Assembly: GCF_001659605.2 (NCBI RefSeq)
Contig: NC_035163.2
Location: forward strand, 31,336,158-31,400,157
Direction of reading: 5' to 3'
Length of the DNA stretch: 64,000 nucleotides
Origin: Manihot esculenta
Lineage: Eukaryota > Streptophyta > Magnoliopsida > Malpighiales > Euphorbiaceae
Position 1 is the stretch's first letter; every line of letters starts with the position of its first letter. The notes under the pieces were generated by a model. It was not told the DNA's origin. It saw only the letters and a program-made list of their open reading frames with translations, and made no database searches. Of this stretch, positions 11,389-36,355 are shown piece after piece. The translations under genes and the position numbers were made by a program.

Positions 11389-14300
11389 ATGGAGGTTTCA
11401 GCTGCCCAAAAACATAACAAACAACAACAGTTTGCTTTGGCATCCATAACTGATTTATATCCTCCTTCATCATCATCAACTTCTTCTTCTTCTTCTTCTT
11501 TAGCTTCTCCAGTGGTTGCTAGGTTTAGCGCCGATAATGGAGTTGTGGAGCTTCGATTTTTTCACGAGTCTGACGCTACTGATTCTATTAATGTCGATCT
11601 TAATACTGCTCAGGTGAGTGTCATTTCTTGTTTCGAGTATGCAAGTTGTATTTTTTGTTCTTTTGATTGGTTGCTGAGGAAGTGGAGAGAATGTCGAAGA
11701 AAATAAAATCAGTGAGGTGGGTAGTCTTCCTTGATCTTTGTTCAAGGAATGCAGAGTTCATTTAGGCTTGTGAATAGAGAAGTCTGGTGTTTTTTTTTTC
11801 GGATTCTGAATCATTGAGAGAATAGTTTTTTTTCCCCTGATTTCTTTGTCGTTCCAAGCTCATCGTAAGTAGTCTTTTTTTTTTTTTTTTTCTTTTTCTA
11901 ATTATTTCCCCTTTTTAAAGAAAATAGGTGCTTTCCCTACTGTCAATGGAAAAGTTTGGAAATTGTAAATCAAATATAAGTTGCTGTGCCGTAAGTGAAA
12001 TAAGTCTTTCATAAGTTTTGAGCCTCTCACTTGTTCTGTGTATTTCTCACTGACCAAACTAATGCCAAGTATATAAGCATGTATTCGTGTATTATTTCTT
12101 TGATATTTGTAAAAATCAACGACTTGTAGTCTAGATACGAAGTTTGTGATAGATTGTGGCTAAAGAGTGTGCCTGACCATATATGTTTATTAAATTTAAA
12201 TGTTGACCAGTTATTCAAGCTAGGACCTGCTCAATTAGTTTGCATATGTGAAGGTTCAGCATCTGATACCAGTAAAGAGGTACTGAATTCATTTTATAGT
12301 TGATTTTTTTTTTTGTTCTTCTATCCTTCCCATATTATGCAGCTAACCTTGACTCACTGTTGTGTTGGATGCTTTGTATTTTTGCATTATCGTCTTATTT
12401 TATTGGATGAGAATATGGGACAACTGGAAATTCTCTAATAAAAGGACAATCTTTTGAAAAAGATACAGCCAATAGAAATATAGCAATATCTCCTTGCCAC
12501 AAGTTACTTTTTAATGAATGTGGACAATGATTGGTGCTGCAGCAGAATATGCTTGTATGATTTTTGAAGTGTTACCAGATGTCCATGACTTAACAGTATT
12601 ACTTTTTACCAGAAATATTCAAGAGGAATCACTGTCCAATTTAGAAATGAGGAGGAGAGCAGGGCCTTCCATTGTGCATTTGAGCAATGGAAGAAGGAAG
12701 TCATTGTTCAAGGTGCTGCTTTGGAAATTTTTGTCACAGTTTATTGCAGATGTCTCTCTAATATAAGTTGTCATGTAAAGTTGGATGTTGGAGATATCCC
12801 ATATAACATTTCCGAATTTCATCTTTGCTGATTCCCTTTTTCTTGTTCTTGGAAAAAATAATTTCCTGTATATTTAGTTTGAAATTTGCGTTAATTGCAA
12901 TTGAAATTCTAGTGATTGGAGGCCTAAAGGACTTGAACTTTTTCATTCCTAACAACATTTACAGAAGCATGCTCATAGGGATTCTTACTATTTCTCAATA
13001 TTAATATGGAAGAACTAAGCATTTGTTAATTGTATAAAATTTGGAAGGGTAATTTCCTTCAGAAATGTACATTTTTAAATGAAGAAAATAGTGTCATATT
13101 TGTATACAAAGTCCAATTTGTGAATTGAATATTAAAAGAATTCTCCTCTTCTCAACCAGAAAATTGGTATAATTGCAATCACCTATGCTCAGACGAAGCA
13201 GAATAGATTGGGATTCATATCTGTACCTTAATCTCTTAAATTGAATGGAAATGTTTCAAAATGGATTCTGTCCAATCCGCAATCAGTTCTGCTGTCTGTC
13301 CAGTTCATTTAGCTTTCTCCACAAAGATGCTTCTACTTAAACTTCTGCATTTTATTATGCCGTCATTTGCTCCTTATTGTTTATTATTTCTCTTCCAGGA
13401 ATAAGTTTACCAAATGGAGCAGTCACAACTCATAGAAGCAAGTTCGATAATAAAATAGAGGCATCATCAGCTAAAATGTATTTTCATTATTATGGACAAT
13501 TGCTACATCAACAAAATATGCTGCAGGATTATGTGAGGACAGGTTATATCACTTGCTGTACTGTATTTCTCCCTTTGATATTGTGCTCCTATTCATTTTC
13601 AGTTTTGTTGTTCAGAAGCTTGATTAAGCCTCAACTGTCATGACTCGTTAGTTTGTTTCATGTACTCTAAATGCCTGGAAAAATAAATTTATAATGGATA
13701 TCTATTATTGGTGAGTATAACTATGACGCCACACTGTTTGTTTCAGGAACCTATTATGCTGCTGTCATTGAGAACCGAGCAGATTTTTTTGGTCGTATTG
13801 TTGTTGATGTTGGTGCTGGTAGTGGTATTTTGTCTTTATTTGCTGCTCAGGTATATGAATTAAAATTTTTATCTTGTCTGAATATTACATATGTGCATTT
13901 TTTTTGTAGATGTTACTGTAGGCTAATCTTGTATTCACCCCCCTTCTCTTTCATCAGGCTGGTGCAAAGCATGTTTATGCTGTGGAAGCATCTGAAATGG
14001 CAGAATATGCTCGCAAACTAATTGCTGGGAATCCATCACTGGGTGAAAGGATTACAGTAAGATTCTGTCATGCTATATTACTTTGTTAATTTGTTTCCTA
14101 CAAGTTCCATTTCCTTATGGCTAATGTTTATTTTGAATGTAGGTAATAAAGGGTAAAATCGAGGAAGTTGAATTGCCAGAGAAAGCAGATATTCTGATCT
14201 CTGAACCAATGGGTAACCACATGCATCTTCTTTTTATTTTTTATTTTATTCTAGTGGATGGTGATTCTTATTTATTGATGTTGCACCTGCTTGTTCTCCA

Positions 14301-17300
14301 CTTAAATTTGTCGATGACCTGGCCTGTTTATTTGTTCTTTAATACAAATTTTTGCCTCAAGGGATCCTTTATTGGGAATGAGTTTTGTCGGACCAAAGAT
14401 GAAAAATTTTGGATATGTTGAAATTAGCACCAAATTTCCTAAGCTTCATTTTATAATTTATAGTACATGTTGAAGCGAGTTAATACTCATATTTTTTCTA
14501 ACTTTCTCAGTGATGTGACTTGTGTAGGCACCTTATTAGTTAATGAAAGAATGTTAGAATCCTATGTAATTGCCAGAGATCGGTTTCTTCTCCCTAATGG
14601 AAAAATGTTCCCTACAGTTGGAAGGTAAGTGTTATTCTTCAAACACTTCCTCTTCAAGTCATGCTTTCCTAGATTTTGGATGTAATTGTACTTACTCACA
14701 TTGAAGTTCAATGTGATCTGATGGTCATGATCTTACTTAGAGTTGCCTTGTTCTCATAACAATCCTGTTGGTGTAATCCTTTTGGCTTAAGCCTATTTTG
14801 GATTTTTAATGTGTGCATGTCTTGTGCTTCTATTATTTGCACATCCAAATTGTTAATACTATGTTATTTTAGACATTATTAAGTTGACATTGCATGCTCT
14901 TGCAGAATCCATATGGCACCTTTCAGTGATGAATATTTATTTGTTGAAATTGCTAATAAGGTATGTATTTGAAATGATTATGTTGAAGTTTTCTGGACCA
15001 ATTCATTTTTTTCAACTAGTGGAGCTATCTTATTGTGGTTGCCTATTTTTGTACTCGCATTGACTTTTTGTTTTAGGTATAGATTGATCCAAATAAGTTA
15101 TAGTGTTCCGTTTGTGATATATTTTTTGTTATGAAATTGCAGGCTCTCTTTTGGCAGCAACAAAACTATTATGGAGTTGATTTAACACCTCTATATGGAT
15201 CGGCATTCCAGGGATACTTCTCTCAGGTCTACTTTACCTGCATGTTTCTGATATACAGCTAAATACCGTTTTTGCCACTTGGATTTACTTCAAAACCTTG
15301 AAATTGTCCATTTTCTATTTTTTACATACTGTATGTGTATTTTTTTGCGGGAAGAAAATACCTCCCAGAACAATTGTCCAATATTGTTATAATATTATGC
15401 TTACATATGATTTTTTTTTTCATTGTTTTATGGGGTCTGTTGTGCTATGCATACAGCCTGTGGTGGATGCTTTTGACCCAAGATTACTGGTGGCTCCTGC
15501 AATTTTTCATGTGTTAGACTTTACTGAAATAAAGGTATTGGTTCACCCTTGTAGACCTGTTCTTGTGCTTCTTATCAGTTGTGCATGTTTTATATAAATC
15601 CTATTTCTGAAGGAAGATAATATATATTCGTTTCTTGCTTACTGCCTTGAAGTGTTCCTTAATGATAAACTTGTTTTCTATTATGGAAAATTTTCTTATC
15701 CATAATGATCCCATGAGTGTGTAATCTTGTTTTACTCTCTATGGATTTCATATCTTATCCTTGGTATCTCAATGTTTTATATCCGAAAGAAATTTTGCTT
15801 GGAATGCTTTTAAAACATGGGTTTTGGACAATAAAATGCATTTTACAGGCTGTGCTGTGTTTGTTTTGTTTGGCCCTGAAAGGGTAATTGAAGAAGAAAA
15901 GCTCATTCTTCCATGATGTAAACTATTTCTTATTTCTTTTTTTGCAGGAAGAGGAATTATATGAAATTGATATTCCCTTAAAATTCATGGCTTCTGTGGG
16001 GACCAGAGTGCATGGATTGGCTTGTTGGTTTGATGTGTTGTTTAATGGAAGGTAATCTTTGACCTGATTAATATTGTCTTTTATTTTTTTTTCCTTTTTG
16101 AGCATTTGCAACAGGTCTGCATTTTACATCTTTGCCTTATGAATCTATTGGGTTTACATGTAAACTGTCTTGGTCTACAGTACTGTACAAAGGTGGCTTA
16201 CAACTGCCCCTGGTGCTCCTACAACCCACTGGTATCAATTACGCTGTGTTCTGTCTCAGCCACTCTATGTCATGGCAGGACAAGAAATTACTGGCAGGCT
16301 TCGCATGGTTGCCCACAATGCTCAAAGTTATACCATATATTTAACACTGTCAGGTTGTATTTTTTTTTCCTTCTCTTATTTCCTCTCCTGCTGATTTGTT
16401 CTATCAGTTTCTAACAACTTGCTCAACATAAATAGCTAAAATGTGGGGTCCTGGGGCTGAACAAGGAGGAATACTTCAAACGTCATCATGCAAACTCGAC
16501 CTAAAGGAACCATATTATAGAATGTCTCAGCCACAAGCCTATGCAATGGCACAAGATCAGCAGCCACACCAACTGATACATGCACAGGTATTTGCTAATC
16601 CTTTCAACTGCTTTTAACTGTTTGATTGTATAAATATTGATTAGGGGAATAAACTTCCAACACTTAGTTGAGCATGGGCAAGGTATCCAATACAAACAAA
16701 TCTTTAACGTTCATGTCTGTGCCTTCAAATATTTTCTTGTTAAGTGAATGTTTTACTTCAATACTTTATACTGTTTGCGGGGTGGAATTAAAATCTTTAC
16801 TGTGGAGGGCCATACTCTCTGTTTCTTTCAAAGGTTTGCAGCATGGAACACAGCTTGTAGTGTCTTTTAGTCGTTGGACACAATACTTGAACTTGTTGAT
16901 CCTCATGTATTTGGTCAAGAACCTGCATCCCATGCATAATTTGGTCACACAAAGTTTGAGTATGTTTGACCCTGGTAACGTGTTTTTTTTCAAGTACCTT
17001 GATAATCTGTCATATCTTGTTCTCTGCAGCACATAATCATTATAGTGAGTTGCGAGTTCAGGTGCTTGTTGAAGTTGAGTTGATATGTCATGTGGGTGTG
17101 AAATCACAAGTTTTCAATTTTCATGCGTAGAAGTTGTTTTGCAATTAGGACATAGTTACATAGCTCTGTTTTTGGGTTGGATTTACTTCCTAAATCTGTT
17201 TAAACAGTGTAATGTACATTGCTGTAAAATTCTGTTGCTCTGTCAATCCTCTGCCAATTTTAATATCTGTACTCATACCAGCGTTCCCATCAGCCTTCAG

Positions 17301-17700
17301 AAAATTTGAAACTCCAAGGTTTATCTATGAAGTTGGAGGTGCATTTCTGAATCTGCTTACTTAATTATGTGTGTTCTTATGTGCTTTTCTTTTATGACTT
17401 GCTCTTGTCTTGCCTATTCATGCAACTTAAAAGGAAAATAGTGAAGTGGCTTAGTTGCCTCATCTTCTCATTTTACTTTTGCATTTGGTTCCAATTAGGA
17501 TTCATACTCTAGACTTCATAGTTTTTGAGACGACTCTATGAATGCATTGGTGATACGTTGTTGTTGTATGATAGGTTAATACTGCTAAGTGATGATAGTT
17601 ATGTGGCTTATTTCAGGATATACAGATTCAGTCAGAAGATTTAGAGGAACCTGAGTTGATACAGCCACAGTGTCAAAATTTGGAGGCTCAGCTCCAGTAA
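11389..17700 (+). CDS. PRMT4: Protein arginine N-methyltransferase 4 (CARM1 type)
   Basis: Fifteen exons splice in frame to about 545 residues: 11389-11613, 12211-12279, 12613-12712, 13399-13542, 13747-13850, 13958-14056, 14143-14212, 14528-14624, 14906-14960, 15143-15226, 15457-15534, 15948-16051, 16181-16353, 16436-16587, 17617-17700; all donors are GT. The enzyme makes asymmetric dimethylarginine on histone H3 and other proteins; Arabidopsis has two copies acting redundantly in flowering control. Visible motifs are the SAM-binding [11 protein letters not shown] (GAGSG at 202-206), the double-E loop (SEPMG followed by NERMLESYV) and the THW loop in TTHWYQ. An N-terminal PH-like CARM1 domain precedes the core; the last 60 residues are Gln-rich. 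The serine run after residue 20 is low complexity. Length agrees with Arabidopsis PRMT4B (about 535). Confidence 0.95.
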
Positions 17701-18824
17701 GTTTGTTGATGGAATTTTAAAAGAAATCAATTTTTAAAGTGGCATATGTTTGAAATTGAAAAACCCCAGCATTAATCTTATGTACTCTTTTTCTCTGCAC
17801 TGCTTCAGTTCCCTTGTAAATTAAGATCATCATTAATTATTGAACAATTTTTGTATTATTGATTGCATAATTCATCCTGTGTGTGCTATTTGATCATATG
17901 CTTAATCAAAATCCCTTATGGTCCATGAGTCATTATTCATTTTCTTTTCTTATTCTTTTTTTAATTTGCTTTAGTTGTAAGATTTGCCCCATAATTTGCG
18001 TGAAAGGTTAATGATCAAATTATATTTATGTCCTATTATAAAATACTTTAGCTCATTAAAAAATTTATATTCTTCCTCACGACAAGGATTAAGTGCACTT
18101 ATACCCAAAAAAGAATAGAAAAAGGTACCAAAGCAGTTCCGTTGCTTATGGATGGATTTTGACTTCAATCAAGGGTTATGGACCGATTTTTCCAATTTAA
18201 TAATATGTAATTTTTGTCTTTTCTTTTCAAGGCAAGTCAGATTAAACTGGTTAGTTTTATTAAAACAAATCGAATTCTAAATTTTAAATTACAGGGATTC
18301 CCAATCTCGCGATGCTACGCCTAGCTGGCGCCAAATAATAATTTGTCTGTCCAATTTGAAATACAGTTAATTATATACATGATGGTTTTTTCTTACAATC
18401 GTTGATTATAGTGAACCATATGAGAATTCCAACACATCATCAAAATTTGTCTTAACAGTTGCTTCGACAAAGTGAGTTTTATCTTTCAGATGCTTTCTTC
18501 ATATTCTGCCCTTCGGAATCATTTACGTCAATTTGCAAAACATAAATGTCAAATATTATCCCAGGATAATTTTATTTCGTGAATGTTCAAATCCAAATAA
18601 TAGAAAATCATATTCTGTGTAGTCAAATAGTTCTTTACACTGTCCTCTCCTGATGTTGGATTTGCTCTTTCCCCCAAATGAAATCTACAATATCAAATTC
18701 TCAACTTTGACAGCCAAAATTGTGACTTCAAATGTGATAAATCACATTGGAAAGTAAGCAAATCACCCAATTGAATCATGTAAAAATATTGCAATGATCG
18801 TAATTTATAAATGGATAGTAGCCC
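17701..18824. other. Convergent 3' region between PRMT4 and isoleucyl-tRNA synthetase genes
   Basis: The two genes end tail to tail here. I see no gene, RNA or structured repeat, only AT-rich sequence with probable 3' untranslated portions at each edge. Confidence 0.5.
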
Positions 18825-30784
<11,960 letters not shown>

Positions 30785-32792
30785 GCTTGGCTAATGGCGA
30801 ATCACAAATTGCTATGGGTCCAGTTTGCGATTGAATACCTCAGAGAGTTTAAAGAAGAAGACATATTCTGTGGATAAATGAAGCCAACCAGTTCAGCCTT
30901 TTATTTTCAGTAGCAGACTGCTCATAAGCGTTGGCAATTGGGGTTAATAAAATCTAAAATAATATATATACATACAAACACAAATATTTTTTTTCTCTCT
31001 TCACCGTTTTAGCAAATTATTAGAGAACTTACTTGGAAATAACAAATGATCGAAGGGATGAAAACAAAAATTTTATAAAAAGAATATAATTATTTTTAAT
31101 TTTTAATTCAAAATTTTAAATTAATATAAAGCACAAAATTTATTGGTTAAATTTATTCATTTAAACCATTAAAAATATTTAATTTTTTAAATTTTGAGTT
31201 AAATTGAATTTAAAGGGAAACACTTAAATTAATTTAAATAAAAATTAATTAATAAACAAATTTATACTTTTAATTTTATTACAATTATACATATATATTT
31301 TTCATCAATTAAAATATAATATTTTAAAGTTATTTCAATTATATACTATTAAAATTTAAAAAATTATTATATTAATGTTACATCAATATATTTTAAGATA
31401 AAATTAATAATAATTTAAAATTTTAAGTAAAATTATAATAAAATTAGGAGTATAAAATCTTTTAGCAATTTTTTTATTAATATTTTTTAAGAACTAAAAA
31501 AATTATAAGTTATATTTTTTAAGTAAAATTATAATAAAATTAAAAGTATAGCAATTATTTTTTATTAATACTTTTAAAAAATAAAAAAATTATAAATTAT
31601 ATTTTTTAGCCACTTAATCAAATCACTTATTAGAAAATCAAATATTTAATTGATAATTTTTTTAAAAAAAATTCACTTTAAATATTAATATAATTAAAAA
31701 AAAGTCACGGATTAATATTATGTTTAAAGATAAAAAAAATTTTAAAAAAATATATTTTTTAATATTTTCAAATTAAATCATATTAAATATTATTTTAAAT
31801 TATTTTTTAATATTTCATAATTAATATATTTAATAAGATTATTTTCTAAATTAATTTTAAAAATAATATTAAATAGTAAGTATATAAAATAAATTTAAAA
31901 CAAAATTGATCAATAATGATTTTAGTTAAAATAAAATTAAAATAAATTATTATTATTATAAAATTATTAATAAAAATTAAATAAAATAATAATAATAATA
32001 AATTTTAAATATATTTAATAGTAAAAAAGAGTAATTTAATAATTTTGTAAATTTTACATGTAACGTTTTATTTAATGAAATATTAAAAGAATAGAATTTA
32101 ATTAAAAAACTAAAAATATGAAATAAAATTATAATAAAAATAAAGTATATAATTTTTAAATAATTAATTTAAACATTATGCGATAATATAATATTGATAA
32201 TTTTATTATTTTTTAACTATATAAATAACAGTAAAGTATAATTAAAATAAAATAGAGTAAAATTAAAATAATTTTAAAAGATTAAATTTTAATTAATAAA
32301 AAATATATGAAATATAATTACAATAAATTTAAAACTACAAATTTTTTTCCAATTAACTCTTTAAATAATAAAAAAAATCTGAATTAAACTTTTTCAATAA
32401 GTAAAAAGATGAATTGAGTATTAAATCAAAATATTAGCATTGATCTTAGGAGGAACTTCTGGAACCAGCTCTGGGACGGTTCTATTAATCTTTCATCTCT
32501 ATATTTAGAGATCAGAAAATAATTTATATTTGAAAATATATTTTAATAAAATAATTTATTTTTAATTTAAAAAAATATATTAACAAATTTATATATAAAG
32601 CTTAAAATAGAAAAATAATTTTATTTTTAAAAGATAAAGTTATTTTATTTAAAATAATTTATTTTTTTATAAAAAAATATTTTTTATTAACTAAATTTTC
32701 TCAATATACCAAATGCTAAAAAAATAAAAAAAATATTTTACTTATGAAACAAATAAAATCTTTTGAGTTAGAATGGTTTTATACATTAGCAT
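30785..32792. other. AT-rich intergenic DNA upstream of the IleRS gene
   Basis: The first 150 bases carry the IleRS leader and promoter. From about 30955 to 32790 the sequence is almost entirely A/T with recurring AATTATAATAAAATTA-like words, probably decayed repeats. No gene is supported. Confidence 0.5.
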
Positions 32793-33241
32793 TAGGGTTG
32801 AGCATTCGGTCGGTTCAGCTTTGAACCGAATAAACTGAAAATCAAAATTTTAGTATTTACAAAGACCAAACCGAACCGATTTTGGTTAGAAACTGAATCA
32901 AACCGAACCGGTCTGATTCGGTTCGGTTTGATCGGTTTTGATTTTAATAATTTTTAATTTTTTTACACTTTATTTTTAATATTTTAAAATTTAATTAAAA
33001 TATTTTAATCTTAATATGATTTAATTTATCTATATTATTGAAAAAAGATATTATTATTCCTAATCGGTTCGGTTCGGTTTTTTCGATTTTTTTCTGATTA
33101 AAACTGAACTGAACCAAAATAACTGAAATTTCTGAAATTAAAAATTGAACCGAACTAAAATGTATAAAAAATCAAACTAAAATTTTAAATCAATTCGATT
33201 CAATCGATTTTTTCGATTTGAACCGAATACTGCTCACCCTA
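32793..33241. mobile_element. Short hAT-like MITE
   Basis: It starts TAGGGTTGAGCATTCGGT and ends ACCGAATACTGCTCACCCTA, imperfect inverted ends. It is flanked by 8-bp near-duplications, ATTAGCAT at 32785-32792 and ATTAGGAT at 33242-33249 (one mismatch). Subterminal GGTTCGGTT and AACCGAAC words occur in both orientations. At 449 bp with an AT-rich centre it has no coding capacity. Confidence 0.75.
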
Positions 33242-33249
33242 ATTAGGAT

Positions 33250-33794
33250 CGCTCCGAACCGCCATTAGAGTTTCCTTTGACTTTGCCTTGCTTAAACTGG
33301 TTATTATTATTATTAGGGGCTACTAAAAAAAATTATGTGATTTAGTGCCTTTTTTAAAACTAATCTTTCATGTTCATTAAATTTAATCTTTTATATGTTC
33401 AACTATAATTAATAAAAAAAAATTGAATCAATAATTTTGATTATTGTATCTTAAATCAAGACTAAGAAATTCTTTTACATTTAACTTTTCTCTTTTGATT
33501 TAATTAGGATAAAAAGAAAATGGTGTTATTTTTCGCCTATAAAATATTAAAATTTAATAAAAATATAGATTAATTTATAAATATAAAGACTTATTTGTAG
33601 TTATAATTTTTAGAAATCAATTTATAAAAATATATGAATTAATTTAAATTAAAAATATAAAATTTAAATTAAAGAATTATTTTATTAATCAGGGCCAAAT
33701 TTTAAAAATACAAAAATACATATATAGTTTTCACTAAAGTTTAAAGATTAAATTATAATTTAACTGTAATATTTATCGGTTTCGGAGGACTAAC
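33250..33794. other. AT-rich intergenic DNA
   Basis: Between the MITE and the solo LTR. No gene or repeat boundary recognised. CTAAC at 33790-33794 is the left target-site copy of the LTR. Confidence 0.5.
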
Positions 33795-35944
33795 TGTAAT
33801 GATTTGGAAACCGGGCCGCTATCGGCGCTAGAATTCAGATCGACTTAAGATCGCCGGAATCCGTAACAAGCCTAACATACATCCTGTTATACCGGATGAA
33901 ATCCCATACATGATCATATATTTTTTAAAAAACTTAAACTTTACATATACCAAACTTGACCTGTGCATGCATCATAACTGTAAACATAAAATTCTCATAC
34001 TAGAGCCCTCATCAAATACTCTAGTAGGGTCCACATCTCATACATCAAGCTTGGTTCAACATATCTCATCATCAAAAATATTTACATAAAGATCATGTAC
34101 AAAAGAGATAACAATCTATCAATAGGGCCAAACACAATATTATCCACAATACATTACATGTGCATTACTAATCTATTACATAGACATAACCATTATCCTT
34201 ACTGACCTCCTGAGCTCTCTCTGACCCTGCAAACCTGGGGTTAGGGGAAAGGGGTGAGCTACTAAAGCCCAGTGAGCAGAACAATAAAACAATTTATAAA
34301 CATATGCTTTTATGAAATGCATCACAACACAAACAATTCACATCACAGATGGACTTGTCACCAGTAACCCTCTGCATATCCAAGTGCCCGGCCCACAACG
34401 GGAGCTCCTTAGGACTTTCACTTAATCATAACATAACATATCCAACTGTGCCAGGGGCATAGACTGGGCAACCCTGATCTTTCCCTTACATAGTGCCAGG
34501 ACGCGTAGAATGGGCGGCCTTGGTCTTCCATATCCGTATCATATCATAACCTGCTCGAGGGCTAGTGGGTCATTCAATATCTATCTACATCAACAGCAAA
34601 TTATGCAATACATCATATTCGTGAATTCTAATGCAACAACCTATAAACATGGCAATCGTGATGCATGAATATGCTCGAAAGTTTAGTTACTTTAAAAAAA
34701 TAATAAGTAGTTTTGTTCTACTCACCTCTGCCTGACACTGGAACAACTAACTCACTGATGGTCTCCTCGGTTTCTCAGGTCCGATCCTACACAGGTGGAC
34801 TCAAATGAGGGACCAAACAAACTCTAACATGACACTAAACATCTCCCCAAAAACTCTCTAAAACATCATAAAACATGCATAGAAAACAAGCAAAGGAAGG
34901 CTGGGCAGGGGACTTTCGGCGGCAAGTTCGGCGGCCGAAGGTCCCTACATATCCGAAAGTCAGGCACTTTCGGGGGCAAGGTTCGGTGGCCGAAAGTCTT
35001 CACAGATCCGAAAGTCACTAACATTCGGGGGCAGGTTCGGCGGCCGAAACTCTCCTCCAGAGCCGAAAGTCCAACTTTCAGGGGCGAGTTTAGGCGGCCA
35101 AAATTGCCTCCCCTGGCAGGTTCGGTGGCCGAACCTTGCTTCGACTGCCGAACCTGGGTCTTCCTGGGTGACAGAAACCGATTCTGCCTCGCCCATCCAG
35201 CCACCAAAACTCTCCAAAACACACATCCAACTGTTCTAAAACATGCATATACATTCATTCATGCATAAGGGGTATAAAACTAGCATAAACCCCAACAAAC
35301 ATCAACATAGCATCACATTTTTCATTAAACTAACATAAACCCTAACATTTTAGATCTAACCAAAACATGTATCAATACCCCTTAACCTTTCATAAAACTT
35401 ACTTAAAAACATAAGAGAAGATGAGGATCTACACTTACCTCTTGAAGACCAAGGGTAGATGCGACCCAAACTTGGAGATGAGGAGGAAACGAGTTCCGGA
35501 GGTCTCCAAGCTTCAAAACTTTGGATTAAGCTTAAAATCTTCAAAAACAAGATAGAAACTCATAAAAATCATGAGAAACTTGAAGGAAAAGCACAAGATC
35601 GACAAGGGGTGGCGGAGACTCACCTTGCCCGGAAATGGAGAGAGAAAACTCGCCCATTTTCGGACAGAGGGCCTTTTATAGGTGGCTGGCCAGACCACCT
35701 TCGGGGGCCAAAGGTGCCTCCGCATCCACCCCATGTTCGACGGCCGAACCTGGTCCCTTCTCTCAATCTCTTTTATTTTCTTCTTTAAAACTTTAACTCA
35801 AAACTAACCATTAAAATCATGAAAAACATTTTGAAAAAACATGTTTTACCCTCCTAGAGGTCCCGACATCCGAGATTCCAAATTCCAATGGAGATTCCGT
35901 CGGAAGGTTGGAATTCCGACGCTGGAGTCTAGCCGGGTATTACA
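33795..35944 (-). mobile_element. Complete solo LTR of a Gypsy-type retrotransposon
   Basis: A 2150-bp unit bounded by TGTAAT and ATTACA with perfect 5-bp target duplications, CTAAC at 33790-33794 and 35945-35949. It has no internal gag-pol and no second LTR, so it is a solo LTR left by recombination between two LTRs. Sense is on the minus strand: a TATA box is at the complement of 35672-35681 (CTATAAAAGG). It shares the GCGTAGAATGGGC duplication (about 34449 and 34497) and the CG-rich minisatellite with the partial LTR at 1-1578. Open frames inside are low-complexity translations of that minisatellite. Confidence 0.9.
34905..35150. repeat. CG-rich minisatellite in the solo LTR
   Basis: About four diverged units of 55-65 bp, each with a GGGGGCAAGTTCGG-like start and a GGCGGCCGAAAGTC-like core separated by an ATCCGAAAGTC word. 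It is homologous to 498-690 but differs in unit number and divergence. Confidence 0.7.
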
Positions 35945-36305
35945 CTAACGGCTTAAAAGTATAAAAGCTTTTTATCTTATAAATGAAAATGCATTAAACC
36001 ACGTCTTACTATGCAGTTCTACTTGTTAAGACAGATGAAACAAGCTAAAATCCTAGGACATGATAACTAGCACTCGTTGAATGTTTAGCCTTTCAACGGA
36101 GATTCCGTCAGAAGGTTGGAATTCCGACGCCGAAGTCTAACCAGGTATTACACTAACGGCTTAAAAGTATAAAAGCTTTTTATCTTATAAATGAAAATGC
36201 ATTAAACCACGTCTTACTATGCAGTTCTACTTGTTAAGACAGATGAAACAAGCTAAAATCCTAGGACATGATAACTAGCACTTGCTGAATGTTTAGCCTT
36301 TCAAA
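35890..36305. repeat. 208-bp tandem duplication spanning the LTR edge
   Basis: 35890-36097 and 36098-36305 are near-identical. Each copy holds the last 55 bases of the LTR, the CTAAC target copy and about 150 bases of host flank. Differences in the LTR part are mainly G-to-A or C-to-T (for example CCGGGTATTACA to CCAGGTATTACA). The second copy ends 50 bp from the Toc159 stop codon. Confidence 0.9.
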
Positions 36306-36355
36306 AATTTACTGATAATTGAGATAGTAGATGCTATAGAAGCACCCCTAATAAT

